NCBI GenBank assembly: GCA_951804985.1
Contig: OX638135.1
Location: forward strand, 7,282,659-7,346,658
DNA from: Dryomyza anilis
Lineage: Eukaryota > Arthropoda > Insecta > Diptera > Dryomyzidae
Direction: 5' to 3'
DNA: 64,000 nt
Under the pieces are notes generated by a model. The model was not told where the DNA came from and made no database searches. It saw only the letters and a list, made by a program, of their open reading frames with translations. This document shows positions 44,823 to 55,640 of the stretch, piece by piece. A program made the position numbers and the translations under genes. Within the stretch, counting starts at the first letter, position 1; each line of letters begins with the position of its first letter.

Positions 44823-45722
44823 CTATCTGGTATCATGAACCGTATCATGAACCGCCGTTCGATAAGCCATGAGAAATAGTGATATGTGTGTATCCCAATC
44901 TTTTTGATTTTTATCAACCACTTTTCTGAGATACTCTTCCAAAGTCCGGTTGAATCTCTCTACCATGCCGTCTGATTTCGGGTGCAAAGGCGTTGTTCGT
45001 GTTTTGTGTATGTTGAGGACTTTACATACTTCCTTAAAAACTGCAGACTCAAAATTTCTTCCTTGGTCTGAATGCAATTCCAACGGTACTCCTAAACGGC
45101 TTACCCAGTTGTTAACTAATGCATCCGCAACTGTTGTGGCTTCTTGATTTGGCATGGGATACACTTCAGGCCACTTGCTGAAGTAGTCAATGACGATAAG
45201 GACATACTTATTACCCGCATCACTGATTGGAAACGGCCCGGCGACATCCATGGCGATACGCTCGAATGGTGCTCCCACGTTGTACTGATGCATCCTGCCG
45301 CGACTTCTGACTGTTGGTCCTTTTGCTGGTACACATTGCGGACAACTGCGAATCCAATCGGCGACTGACTCTTGGCATTCAATCCAATAAAAACGTTTCT
45401 TTACCTTCTCGACCGTTTTATTAATGCCCAAATGACCACCACTAGATCCACCATGGTATTCCGCTAATATCTTTTTTATTTTTGACTTGGGAACAACAAT
45501 CAAACTTCGAGCGGATGTGCCACCTTCATTTTCCCATACACGATATAAGCAACCATCTTGTAGCTTTAAGCTCTTTATTGGACTGTCGGCAGCTATATCT
45601 TCCCATGATAGTTTTCTTTGCTGTTCCTTGAACATCATGATTTTTGTGAGCTCGGGATCACTCTTTTGATCAATTTGAATTTGTTCCGGAGTCCATTTTT
45701 CATCGGGCAAAACATTTAGCAA
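44823..45722 (-). pseudogene. pol: Gypsy integrase: zinc-binding and catalytic core
   Basis: Integrase joins the cDNA ends to the chromosome. On the minus strand: EYHGGSSGGHLGINKTVEKV then CPQC gives the H2C2 zinc finger (about residues 88-132), and the catalytic triad is seen in AMDVAGPFP (Asp), LELHSDQGRNF (Asp) and GMVERFNRTLEEYL (Glu). DYFSKWPEVYPMPNQEATTV is the usual conserved stretch. The N-terminal 80 residues are the link to RNase H. The core is intact for 299 codons and ends where AVHDTVHDTR marks the small duplication that breaks the frame. Of all frames in this element, this is the best preserved. Confidence 0.93.
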
Positions 45723-46402
45723 ACGAATGTCAATTATGTTTTCTTTTCCTTCTGCGCTTGAACAATGTCTGCATTCTAGTTTACATGGGCGTCGTGACAG
45801 AGCATCTGCATTTCCATGATTTCCTCCTTTACGATGTTCGATTCAGAAATCGTAGCTCTGTAATCGTTCTATCCAACGCGCAATTTGGCCTTCCGGATCT
45901 TTGAACTGAAGTAACCATCGTAGTGCTGCGTGATCGGTTCTCAAGTGAAACTGTTGTCCGTACAGAGACTTATGGACATTTTTCACACAGCAAGAAGCTC
46001 CCTCCTGGTGACACAGTAATTTTGCTCGGGGTTGGACAATGTTTTACTGTAGTATGCGATCACTTTTTCTTGGCAATTGATCACTTGAGAAAGAACTCCG
46101 CCTATTCCGTATCCACTTGCATCCGTATCAAGTATAATTTTCTCACCTGGAATCGGATACGCCAGAATTGGTGCCGAGCACAGTAGATCTTTTAATTTCA
46201 AAAATGCCCTTTCTTGATCATCGCTCCATTGGAATGCGCGGTTCTTTCTTGTCAACTCATGAAGACTGCTAGCAACATTGGCAAAACCTTGAACAAATCG
46301 CCTGTAGTATGTACATATCCCCAAGAAACTTCGTAGGTCATGTAGATTTTGCGGTCTGGGCCACTCCTTGACTGCAACTATTTTATCCTCATCGGTATGC
46401 AC
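45723..46402 (-). pseudogene. pol: Gypsy RNase H region
   Basis: RNase H removes RNA from the RNA:DNA hybrid. Minus strand: VKEWPRPQNLHDLRSFLGIC and YYRRFVQGFA close the RT connection region, then FQWSDDQERAFLKLKDLLCS and ILDTDASGYGIGGVLSQ (first catalytic Asp), KVIAYYSKTLSNPEQNY and TRRELLAV (catalytic Glu). After 45983 another frame continues YGQQFHLRTDHAALRWLLQF (catalytic Asp in RTDH), ARWIERLQ and GNADALSRRPC. A frameshift near 45985 and a stop in SYDF*IEHRKGG are present. Confidence 0.9.
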
Positions 46403-46853
46403 TCCTCCCGTGGTAACTCGATGACCCAGATACTTGACTTCTTTCTTGAAAAGGGAGCATTTCTTTGGACTAAGTTAAAGACCCGCATTTCCTCTAGATT
46501 TCTTAGAAGTTCGGTGAAATCCTTGCTCATAACAATTATGTCATCAAGGTATACTAGGCATGTTTTCCAGTGTAAACCTTTTAATACGTGCTCCATTAAC
46601 CGCTCGAATGGGGCATTGGACTCTCAGATGGTTCCACCACGCCATTTCTGTGCCTTTCTTCAACCAAATGTGATACTTCGTCTCTTTTCGCAAGTAGTAC
46701 CCTTCTTGGTGCTTGACGAATTGGGTTAGAATCACCAGTGTCTATTCGATGTTTTACAATGGCAGTTCTGATATCCTTTTGGCTCTTTTCAGCAAATATA
46801 CACCGATATTTGTCAATTAGCTGTTGCACTTGACTCTTTTCTTTGGTAGTCAA
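46378..46853 (-). pseudogene. pol: Gypsy reverse transcriptase with palm deletion
   Basis: Minus strand: VKHRIDTGDSNPIRQAPRRV, LVEERHRNGVVEPSESP at the start of RT, then a deletion near 46600 that removes the segment carrying the first catalytic Asp (motif A), and MEHVLKGLHWKTCLVYLDDI (motif C, YLDD) with VMSKDFTELLRNLEEM. The frame then shifts before RNase H. The enzyme cannot be active. Sequence between 46854 and 47098 shows only weak remnants of the protease-RT linker. Confidence 0.88.
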
Positions 46854-47098
46854 ATCCTTCGTCCACTCATTTATAAACCTGTGAGTAAATTGTTTGTTTA
46901 TTTGCGATGTGCCGTAGTCCCTTGATGATTTGAATCACAATTTATAATCACTGATGCCTCTTGACACTGGCCTATCACTGTTCCTTTTTTATTTAATTTG
47001 GACGAGTTTTCCATGTTGAGAACTCTTATTGGAACAACTTTGTCTTTGGTCGCTTCTACTAATGTCCTTCCGATATATTACTTCTGCTCATTTGTTCA

Positions 47099-47413
47099 TC
47101 ATTCGCTTCTATAACCCACAACTTGCTTATCCCACAATCTCCATTTAATTTCTTCTGAATTAGGTGGTATTTTTCTATTTTTATGAGCAATAACTTGTTT
47201 AATTTTCGGGCTCTGGTCACAATCAATGTTTAGTTGGATCTCCGTGTTGGCATAACTCAAAATTTTTCTTGTTAAATCTAGTGTGAAACCGTTTCTTATC
47301 ATGAAGTCCCTGCCAAGTATTATTTCGTATACTATTTCCGCCACTATAAAATCATGCTTAACTGTCGTAGTGCCAATAGTGATTTCCTTGGTAATTTTGC
47401 CCATATGTATCAC
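47099..47413 (-). pseudogene. pol: Gypsy protease C-terminal part
   Basis: Minus strand: TTTVKHDFIVAEIVYEIILG then DFMIRNGFTLDLTRKILSYA, which is the C-terminal half of a retropepsin-like aspartic protease (ILG..F..NGF pattern). The upstream part with the catalytic D-S/T-G is missing: zinc-knuckle coding DNA (CYNCDTYG) is joined almost directly to this segment. The deletion is shared by the duplicated copy, so it preceded the tandem duplication or was present on the template. Confidence 0.75.
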
Positions 47414-47942
47414 AGTTGTAACATTTACCTTTGAATTGGTTATCTTTGTTGGCTGATGTGTGTTCGGTTTTAACCCCTGCTTTAACTGCTTGGCACACTA
47501 CTTGAAATAAATCATCGTTCTCGACATCAATTCTACGCGTCTTTGGAGACGTTCGGCACAATGTGCTGTGGTTCCATCGTAAATCGGAGACGTTAACCTT
47601 GTACCACTGACAACAAGTTGTAAGGGTCCATTGTCTTGAATTTTCTAGAAGTTTCTGTTCCATTTTGCTGGAATTTTTTTTGAAGCTTTTGTTGTATTGC
47701 TCCGAGCAACTGGCTCATATCAAAACTTTATGACTGTACTTTTTGCTCCGTGTCCACACTTTTCGATGACGCTGTTGCAGCTTCCACTTCAAACTCGTGC
47801 TCTGCGAGGTCAATGCCTTGGTTCTCTAATTCTTCCATTAGACGCTTTTGTAGCTCTACTTTCGTAGCTCTACAGTTGGAAGATTATGAATCGCCAGATC
47901 CTTCTTTAGCTGGTCGACTTTAAGTTGTTCGAATTTAACCAT
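47358..47942 (-). pseudogene. gag: Gypsy gag: SAP-like N-terminus to zinc knuckle, disrupted
   Basis: Gag packages the RNA in virus-like particles. From the ATG at 47942 (minus): KFEQLKVDQLKKDLAIHNLP, resembling the SAP-like helix pair found at the start of some fly gypsy Gag proteins. A short duplication of TAGAGCTAC breaks the frame, which resumes ELQKRLMEELENQGIDLAEH. Later SQLLGAIQQKLQKKF leads to a shortened capsid part, then KCYNCDTYG, the first half of a CCHC zinc knuckle. Most of capsid is missing compared with a usual 350-450 residue Gag. The start codon lies 30 bases inside the LTR/PBS, as expected. Confidence 0.7.
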
Positions 47943-47953
47943 TTTGTATCACA

Positions 47954-47971
47954 ATCCCACTTCTGACACCA
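47954..47971 (-). other. Primer-binding site, tRNA-Leu type
   Basis: One base inside the 5' LTR, the minus strand reads TGGTGTCAGAAGTGGGAT, which begins with the TGG of a CCA tail complement and matches the 3' part of typical tRNA-Leu. The tRNA identity is from memory of tRNA ends. The same site is repeated at 49452-49469. Confidence 0.75.
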
Positions 47972-47972
47972 A

Positions 47973-48509
47973 TGTTACGAAAATTCCGTCTACGGAAAAC
48001 TGTTCTACAAGTTCGTATCTCTGGATTGTGTACAATATAAAAACACACTAATATTTGGTTTTAACTAGTATTATTTCAACTAGTAATAATAACCTTTATT
48101 TACTTAAATAACAACTTAATAACAATCACTTATAACAACTGCTGTATTACTACAATTTATCTTTACAATGTTCGCTCACAAGATGCACTAGTTCACTATC
48201 AAATCACAACTGAAGTACAGTGCCTCAGATGCGCGGCCTTATATACTGCATGCATCAGTTCACGTTTCGACAAGCTTCGACTTGTTTCGAGAACCTTCTA
48301 CTCGTTTCGTGAATGACGTATGCTATTGGCATCTCATTCGCACTCATGTGTTTTAATGTGCTGATCTTCCATCTCTTTCTCGCACATTGCTTAGTGCGCT
48401 GAATGATCTTCCCTCTCTTTCTAACACATTGATTAGTGCGCTGAATTGTCTTGCGTCTCATTTATTGTTGATTGCTTGCACAGTGGAGCAAATTACCTCT
48501 TTCGTAACA
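47973..48509 (-). repeat. 5' LTR of the gypsy element, 537 bp
   Basis: Ends TGTTACGAAA and TTTCGTAACA. On the minus strand a TATATAAGG promoter box lies at 48237-48246 and an AATAAA at 48095-48100. Near 48375-48455 it has a 44-base imperfect direct repeat (CTCTTTCT.ACATTG.TTAGTGCGCTGAAT twice) that the 3' LTR has only once. Confidence 0.92.
48237..48246 (-). promoter_or_regulatory. LTR TATA box
   Basis: The minus strand reads GTATATAAGG, well placed within the LTR upstream of the AATAAA signal, so it is the likely core promoter of the gypsy RNA. It is repeated at 49735-49744 and in the 3' LTR near 44126. Confidence 0.55.
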
Positions 48510-48855
48510 ATATATTATGTTTACATAATATTCCAAACATACATGTCAATGCCTGCAAAATTATGTTTGGGACAGTCATTTTTTTTCGCAGCGCGTAGAA
48601 GTTAAGTATAGACTAAAAATCAATTATTTCCGATAAGCTGAAGTGTCTAGTTATAAGACCTAGTGTTAATTATAAGTGTACAAACTTTCAAAACGAAATA
48701 AAGTGTCTTAAAGTAAAAAAGACTCGGTTGTTTTAAATAATAAAAACAGGAAAAAGAACTTAGTAAGTATAAAAGGATCAAGGAAGTTAATGGAAACCAG
48801 TTGGGAAGGTATTAGTATTATTTCGTATACTATTTCCGCCACTATAAAATCATGC

Positions 48856-49440
48856 TTAACTGTCGTAGTGCCAATAGTGATTTCCTTGGTAATTTTGCCC
48901 ATATGTATCACAGTTGTAACATTTACCTTTGAATTGGGTATCTTTGTTGGCTGATGTGTGTTCGGTTTTAACCCCTGCTTTAACTGCTTGGCACACTACT
49001 TGAAATAAATCATCGTTCTCGACATCAATTCTACGCGTCTTTGGAGACGTTCGGCACAATGTGCTGTGGTTCCATCGTAAATCGGAGACGTTAACCTTGT
49101 ACCACTGACAACAAGTTGTAAGGGTCCATTGTCTTGAATTTTCTAGAAGTTTCTGTTCCATTTTGCTGGAATTTTTTTTGAAGCTTTTGTTGTATTGCTC
49201 CGAGCAACTGGCTCATATCAAAACTTTATGACTGTACTTTTTGCTCCGTGTCCACACTTTTCGATGACGCTGTTGCAGCTTCCACTTCAAACTCGTGCTC
49301 TGCGAGGTCAATGCCTTGGTTCTCTAATTCTTCCATTAGACGCTTTTGTAGCTCTACTTTCGTAGCTCTACAGTTGGAAGATTATGAATCGCCAGATCCT
49401 TCTTTAGCTGGTCGACTTTAAGTTGTTCGAATTTAACCAT
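48856..49440 (-). pseudogene. gag: Duplicated gypsy gag fragment
   Basis: Same content as 47358-47942, including the broken SAP-like start and the KCYNCDTYG half knuckle. One coding difference lies before the knuckle (Asn to Thr). It is followed on the minus strand by a truncated protease start that runs into unrelated flank at 48813. Confidence 0.75.
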
Positions 49441-49470
49441 TTTGTATCACAATCCCACTTCTGACACCAA

Positions 49471-50007
49471 TGTTACGAAAATTCCGTCTACGGAAAACTG
49501 TTCTACAAGTTCGTATCTCTGGATTGTGTACAATATAAAAACACACTAATATTTGGTTTTAACTAGTATTATTTCAACTAGTAATAATAACCTTTATTTA
49601 CTTAAATAACAACTTAATAACAATCACTTATAACAACTGCTGTATTACTACAATTTATCTTTACAATGTTCGCTCACAAGATGCACTAGTTCACTATCAA
49701 ATCACAACTGAAGTACAGTGCCTCAGATGCGCGGCCTTATATACTGCATGCATCAGTTCACGTTTCGACAAGCTTCGACTTGTTTCGAGAACCTTCTACT
49801 CGTTTCGTGAATGACGTATGCTATTGGCATCTCATTCGCACTCATGTGTTTTAATGTGCTGATCTTCCATCTCTTTCTCGCACATTGCTTAGTGCGCTGA
49901 ATGATCTTCCCTCTCTTTCTAACACATTGATTAGTGCGCTGAATTGTCTTGCGTCTCATTTATTGTTGATTGCTTGCACAGTGAAGCAAATTACCTCTTT
50001 CGTAACA
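49471..50007 (-). repeat. Extra LTR created by tandem duplication
   Basis: A 537-bp copy of 47973-48509, nearly identical. It is not a solo LTR from recombination: it shares non-LTR flank and internal sequence with the first unit. Confidence 0.9.
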
Positions 50008-50291
50008 ATATATTATGTTTACATAATATTCCAAACATACATGTCAATGCCTGCAAAATTATGTTTGGGACAGTCATTTTTTTTCGCAGCGCGTAGAAGT
50101 TAAGTATAGACTAAAAATCAATTATTTCCGATAAGCTGAAGTGTCTAGTTATAATACCTAGTGTTAATTATAAGTGTACAAACTTTCAAAACGAAATAAA
50201 GTGTCTTAAAGTAAAAAAGACTCGGTTGTTTTAAATAATAAAAACAGGAAAAAGAACTTAGTAAGTATAAAAGGATCAAGGAAGTTAATGG

Positions 50292-51033
50292 AAACCAGTT
50301 GGGAAGGTTAGATCACATGGGAAATTTTAAAGTAGGTGTAATTATGATAGTTAGGATTATCAAAATTATAGTCGGTCTTAGCCGACTATAAATACCCTAC
50401 ACATATGTGTGGTTACCATTCTAAGTGATATATAGGTCACCAGGGTATACGAATCCTGAAAATAACTACAAACATTCATCGCTGAAGAATTTCCATTCAT
50501 TTGATACCCATGTTTACAAATGGGTAGGTGTACCGAATTTCGATTTTTTTTTGTGAACCACAAGTCTTTTCGCCGGAAAACATTATTATCATGTATTTGT
50601 GCATGATGTCAATATATATTTGACCAAAAAAGTTTACCTAAGCACGTATACATAAAAATTGATCTTTATATGTACATTTTATATGAGGTATTTGAACATA
50701 AGTGGTCGGATCATAGGTCACAATGGACCGATCGCCAATTTTTTCGCACATACAGCGTAGGTATATTAGTAATCTAAGTTATAAGTTTCATTTTTCTAGC
50801 TCTTCAATTTTAAAAGTAGTAGGGATTTCAACAGACGGACAGACAGACGGACAGACAGACGGACAGACAGACGGACAGAAATACGGACAGACGGACATCG
50901 CTATATCGACTCAGGAGGTCATGCTGATCAAGAATATATATACTTTTCCATACCGGAGATGCTTCCTTCTGGGTGTTACAAACGGCGTACCAAACTGAAT
51001 ATACCCTTTCACTCTTAGTGTAGGGTATAAAAA
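50292..51033 (-). mobile_element. INE-1/DINE-1-like Helentron copy
   Basis: Minus strand: starts TATACCCTACACTAAGAGTG at 51030, with CTTCCTTCTGGGTG-side block, GGTATGGAAAAGTATATATA, TGATCAGCATGACCTCCTGA, a long GTCTGTCTGTCCGTCT-like microsatellite (50834-50900), hairpin TAGTCGGCTAAGACCGACTA (about 50370-50390) and end CTAACCTTCCCAACTGG. Full length. The first 17 bases of its end are also present at 48794-48810 through the tandem duplication. Confidence 0.85.
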
Positions 51034-53120
51034 GACGACATCAATGTTCGTGTTAATTTTGGTAAATCTTTTTTTGACATCAATTTTAACCATAAAGGAC
51101 TCAAAATAAATTGTGGGCTGGTACTTTTTAAAAAAATTAAAAACAATATTTAATTAAAATGTAAAATATTGAAAATCCGTTTACGTTTTCTATACTTTTT
51201 TCATCTTCAAATATGTGGTTAAAAAAATTAAGTGTAATAACCACATGTTATGTTCAACACCCGATTTCTATACGATGTCCCCCAAATCGGAGATATGTTG
51301 GTTTCAGAAATGTTTTGTAATGGCATTAGGTATTTGTAAAAAAAATACACGGTGAGAAAATACTCATAACTCTTAAAATATTCATTTAAATGTAATACCC
51401 TATATATTGTATCATAAAACTAATATTTCAACTTAAGTGCTCGATTTCGGTACGATGTCTCCTGAAATTGTATATAACGAATATAGAATATTTTCCCTTA
51501 TAGCTTTCAATAAAAAACAAATCCTGATGAGTTTTTTTTTTTAAAGTCTTGTGAAAAATACGTGTTTTTCTGATTTTACACCGGTTTTATGTAGGATTTC
51601 ACCTAAATCACCCCAAAAATAACTTCTATTCTATATACTAATTAGTTATTTTAGGATGCGAAAATTTAATATTGCCGCGCAATCTGCATTGAAATACTAT
51701 GCCCACTTGAAATGTACTGAAAGTCAGTTAATTCGTTAAAAATGTATAGTTTTTGTTATTTTAAATGCATTTATGATCATTTAATTGCATAAATAATGGA
51801 ATTTATCAATAAAACAATGTTATTTTGTACTTTTGTATTTATTATTACATCAAAAGACAGAAATAAATATATATCTTTTGCATTAGACACAGAAAACCTT
51901 GCACTTCAATACCTAAATTTGATAACATTTATACAAAATTTCTTTGGCGAGTATAATTGCAAAGGTTATTAAAAAATGTATAAAAAAATAAAAATGTTTT
52001 GATATCAAAATATTACGGGTTCAAGCATTTCTAAAATTAAATATGTGTAAAATTAAGCGAAAATGTTTAATTTGTACGGGAGATGCGTTTCCGAAATTTT
52101 AAGAATAATTTTGCTCTGAGAACATCAATGCATTGATTTTAATCAACTTTTTTGATTTTATTCGTTATTTAAATAATTAGCATTATATCAAAATCAGAAG
52201 ATGCATTTATGTTCGGGGTATTTCATGCACACAGAGGAAAAATTATACCTGTCCATTTCGTTCACAGCTTAAAAATAAAAAAGACATTTTGTTAAACTAA
52301 AAATAATGGAAATGGTGTTCTTTAAATAAAAAATCATTTAAAAAGGTTTATACTTAATATATTTATAATAATGCCTTCTGTTTTATAGTTGAGTGATGTC
52401 CATTGTTTATACATAGATGTCTTTACTGCAAGCTGATTAAATTAGAATGAATGAACATAGCTTGGCGTCATTAACACTACAGAACATGTTTAAAGTAAAC
52501 AAATGAATTCTAAATGTACTACGCGTGTTTACTTTTAAACATTAGGCATATTATAATTAAACATTTTGTGTTTAATATCACAAACCAAAGGTTTAAAAAA
52601 ATAAAATGTATATGCTCATGTAAATGATGTAATATTAAAATATAATTGTGTAATCCGCTTTTTTACACATTCGATTGCGTATAAATGCAAAAATTTGCAA
52701 ACTTAAGCTATGTTCTGACTGAGCCAAAATTACTTACAGTGACTAATTTTAAAATTAATGATATCCGTTCACATTAGAATTTGCGTTATTTTCCGTTGTT
52801 AATTTTGCGTTCACTTCTTAAATAAATCCGTACAAATTCTATTTTGTTCTCCGTTTACTCTATTAACGTTTTTCTAATGTTTAAATGATTATTTCATTTA
52901 AAAAATTTCATAATTTACAAAAACAGATGACTAAAAATTGCTTTGTCAAAAACGTTGTGGCCGTTCATACTGAGATTTTTTTTCAAACATTTTTGACTAA
53001 TTTGTTGAGTAATTAAAAAAGAATTACGCAAGTTGAGTAAGAGCAGGGTATTACACTAAAAATTAAACACTTTTCCGTAGTAATTTTAAACGCAGTTTTT
53101 AGAGTATATATCGTCACTGA
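51034..53120. other. Unassigned AT-rich DNA
   Basis: There are two diverged repeats (CGATTTCTATACGATGTC at about 51273 and CGATTTCGGTACGATGTC at 51443). Otherwise I see no gene, RNA or transposon terminus in two kilobases. Confidence 0.4.
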
Positions 53121-53327
53121 CATGCCAAAGGGGCGAATGTGCATTTTTAAAAAGGTTGAGGAATCAAATTTTAAAGTTTGAACTGCATTAAAAATTATTT
53201 TTATTGCAATTTTTGTTATTTGGGTTCATTCATCAATTATTATAACGTATATAAAATATTTTGAATTTGGATAACTGGCTGAGTTATAAATACGGATTTT
53301 GTGAGTTTATATCCTGACCAAAACACA

Positions 53328-53453
53328 AATATTTTTGTTTTTTATGCTATTACTCTTTATTTACCCAAGATAAATTAGTGATGTAAAGGCAATATTTTTG
53401 TTTTTTATGCTATTACTCTTTATTTGACCAAGATAAATTAGTGATGTAAAGGC
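53328..53453 (+). repeat. 63-bp tandem direct repeat, two copies
   Basis: AATATTTTTGTTTTTTATGC through GTGATGTAAAGGC occurs at 53328-53390 and again at 53391-53453, with one or two differences (TTTACCCAAG/TTTGACCAAG). Confidence 0.9.
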
Positions 53454-53473
53454 ATAACTTGTTTTGTTTTTAA

Positions 53474-53592
53474 AGCACCTATCGATTAGCATCATTATTT
53501 AAAAATAATTTGTCAACAAATTTTTTTGCAAATGATAAAACTTAAAAAAAAATATTTTTAAATAATGATGATGATGATCGATAGGTGTTTTA
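53474..53592. repeat. Hairpin element with 32-35 base arms
   Basis: GCACCTATCGATTAGCATCA at 53475 and its inverted copy ending ATCGATAGGTGTTTTAG at 53592 pair, continuing through TTATTTAAAAATA. The loop is AT-rich. Probably a nested MITE. Confidence 0.65.
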
Positions 53593-53851
53593 GAAACAAA
53601 CAATTAATGCCGTTACACCACTATTTTATCTTATACCAATAAATCTTATGCCAAAAAAACGAAAAGATTCGCCCTTTTGGTATGACAACATTTTCAATTT
53701 TTGAATTCGCCCTTTTGGTTTTGTCTTTTGCCGTTAGAAATATCCAACAAAACCACACACGATTTTGGCACAGTATACTTGAGGAAAAACTATATTCAGA
53801 AATGTAAAAATACGCAAATGTCAAAAATTACACATTCGCCCCTTTGGCATG

Positions 53852-54299
53852 ATGGGCTCGGGGGAAAACATTAATTTTATATGTTTGAGTATAAAAAAAT
53901 GTTCGAAAACTTATTAAAAAGGTAACATTTTCTATTTAAATTTTTAAATTTTAAATTTGATTTATAGGTGGTGTTTATTTAATATGAATTATGTTTCTCT
54001 ATTGGTTTATTTAGAAAAAATTCTCGTAACGAGAAACTTTATTATCTTCATTATATTTTGTTTGCAAAAATTCATATTTAACGATATTGATTTTGTTTGT
54101 ATTTTTGTGCTGCTACTACCAATATGTGTGGCAACATTTTCATACCATCATTATTAATTTATTTCTATCAATTCGAACTCGTTAAGTATACGTAAATCAA
54201 AATGTTTAATTACTGATGAATACGTAATGGATTGGCATTTAAGCATTATACAAACATGCAGCACATATGTGTCATATATAGTGTTGAATAAAAATATTG
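53852..54299. other. Unassigned AT-rich DNA
   Basis: A 66-codon hydrophobic frame (53957-54157) reflects T-rich DNA; no motif supports it as a gene. Confidence 0.35.
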
Positions 54300-54790
54300 G
54301 ACAATGCGACATAAGCCATCAAATTCACACCATAATCAATTTGTCAGTAAACAATGTGGAGACCTCGTCACCGTGCAACCAATGGCAGCGCTGACGCTTG
54401 CCGCACATTATAGTCGTTGGGCGGGGCGTGTTGCGTCTCATTCATTGGCCTGTGCCGCATATGTTTCCGTCGTTGTGGGAGTCCACTGTCATTGTGGGTG
54501 CAATGCGCTCTTCGCACACATCTCCACACTGTTTCGACGTTTCATTTTCATTCGTTTCTTTCGCATGCAGTTGCAACGTCACGTGCGTCATGTTGTTTGA
54601 TTGGATTCGTCGTTGCAACCAATTTGCCGCGTGCGCATGTTGGATCCAGTGCTGCCACATTTTCGACTGCTACATTCACGTAGCTGTGTGGTGGTCGCAG
54701 TTAGTATTGTGCTTGTGTTCGTGTACGCGTTACCGTTACCGTTACCATTGCTATTGGAACGTTAGACACAACGATCACAAATGTTCACGT
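54300..54790. promoter_or_regulatory. GC-richer island, possible host regulatory region
   Basis: This is the only long stretch with near-balanced base composition that matches no other part of the window. It holds several CCAAT/ATTGG motifs (ACCAATGGCAGCG at about 54380, TCATTGGCC at 54441, GATTGGATTCG at 54600, CAACCAATTTGCC at 54617), a GGGCGGGGCG GC box (about 54419) and CACGTG-like ACGTCACGTGCG (about 54572). Three overlapping plus-strand frames (up to 136 codons) show no domain. A promoter or 5' exon of a host gene is possible, but so is an old unrecognised transposon; no transcript boundary can be drawn. Confidence 0.3.
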
Positions 54791-55640
54791 TATTTAAGTA
54801 TGCATTAAATGCACATGTTAAATAATTAAAAATGAACACGTGTTTTCCAATTAATTAAATATAAATAATGAATTATCTACAATTATATAAAAAAAATAAA
54901 TATATTAATTAAATATTTAATAATTGTAGAAAGTATATTTTAAAATTATTTTCAAAAAAAAAAAATAAAAAAGGAAATAAATTTATAAATAAATAATCGA
55001 TTCAACAGATATCAATTAAATTTTATGAAACCAAAAAAAAAAACTTGTAATAATTTCTTTTTACAGAGCAATTATTACATACATCCAACAAAAAATATTA
55101 AAAAATAACAATTCGAATTACCAAATTTATGTAATTTTTGTAAATCTAAAAGTTAAGCACGAAAATATTTAACATAATTTACATGCTCTGAAAAAAAATC
55201 TAAATATTTGAAATCAAAAATTAATAAATATTATGAATACATTGAAGCCAAATGATTTTAAAATAATAGTTTTTGAAGCTGTAAAAGTATAAAATGTTTG
55301 CTTTTTGAAATATCTACAATATTAATAATAATAAAAACAATAACAATAAAAGGGCTGTGCTATAGATTGTGTCATCGGCGAATAACACGCCTACTGTCTA
55401 TAGTGTCATTGATAGCTCTGTTCAGGTCCGTAAATCTTTATTTTTTTATTAATATTTCAATTATATAAGAGTTACCATAAGAAAACTAATGTCAATGAAT
55501 TTGATTGAAAATTACTTAGTTTGAAGTTTAGCCAAACGATATATTTCAAATATGCGACAAATAGGATAAACATTGCTGACAAACATTTTATAGGAAAACA
55601 AAAAAACTATAACCTATAGCAAACATCAGTTAAACATATT
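54791..55640. other. Unassigned AT-rich DNA
   Basis: Very AT-rich with poly(A) runs. Around 55350-55430 a short GC-richer patch has no recognised feature. Confidence 0.4.

Larger units (their letters stand above)
43879..48509 (-). mobile_element. Ty3/gypsy LTR retrotransposon, minus strand
   Basis: The element reads right to left: 5' LTR (47973-48509), PBS, gag, protease remnant, RT, RNase H, integrase, purine-rich tract (complement of CTGCCCTCCACCT, 44357-44369) and 3' LTR (43879-44356). LTR ends are TGTTACGAAA/TTTCGTAACA. ATAT flanks both sides (43875-43878, 48510-48513), a 4-bp target duplication. Internal deletions remove the protease active site and most of the RT palm. No env follows integrase. 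The clade is not assigned. Confidence 0.9.
47316..48810. repeat. Tandem duplication 2, first unit (1,495 bp)
   Basis: From AGTATTATTTCGTATACTAT (47316) to GTTGGGAAGGT (48810), the block recurs at 48814-50308 with no indel seen. It spans the protease and gag remnants, PBS, the 5' LTR and 301 bp of flank. I note at least three substitutions between units (GAATTGGTTATC/GAATTGGGTATC, GTGGAGC/GTGAAGC, ATAAGACC/ATAATACC). Confidence 0.95.
48814..50308. repeat. Tandem duplication 2, second unit
   Basis: The junction carries three extra bases (ATT, 48811-48813). The unit contains gag/protease remnants at 48856-49440 on the minus strand, a PBS copy (49452-49469) and a complete extra LTR at 49471-50007. 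Its right edge lies about 17 bases inside the end of an INE-1-like element, so the breakpoints have no LTR homology. Confidence 0.95.
53121..53851. mobile_element. TIR element, 731 bp, with nested hairpin
   Basis: The termini CATGCCAAAGGGGCGAATGT and ACATTCGCCCCTTTGGCATG are inverted over about 28 bases. ATTCGCCCTTTTGGT motifs recur inside (53668, 53702). No convincing target duplication was found. It contains the 63-bp direct repeat and a 119-bp hairpin element. Confidence 0.65.

Noticed and set aside
44950..46729. Plus-strand open frames over the gypsy pol
   Set aside because: They are antisense shadows of integrase, RNase H and RT reading on the minus strand.
54304..54808. Protein-coding gene in the GC-rich island
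   Set aside because: Three overlapping frames on the plus strand and one on the minus strand are all open, as expected from composition, and none shows a domain.
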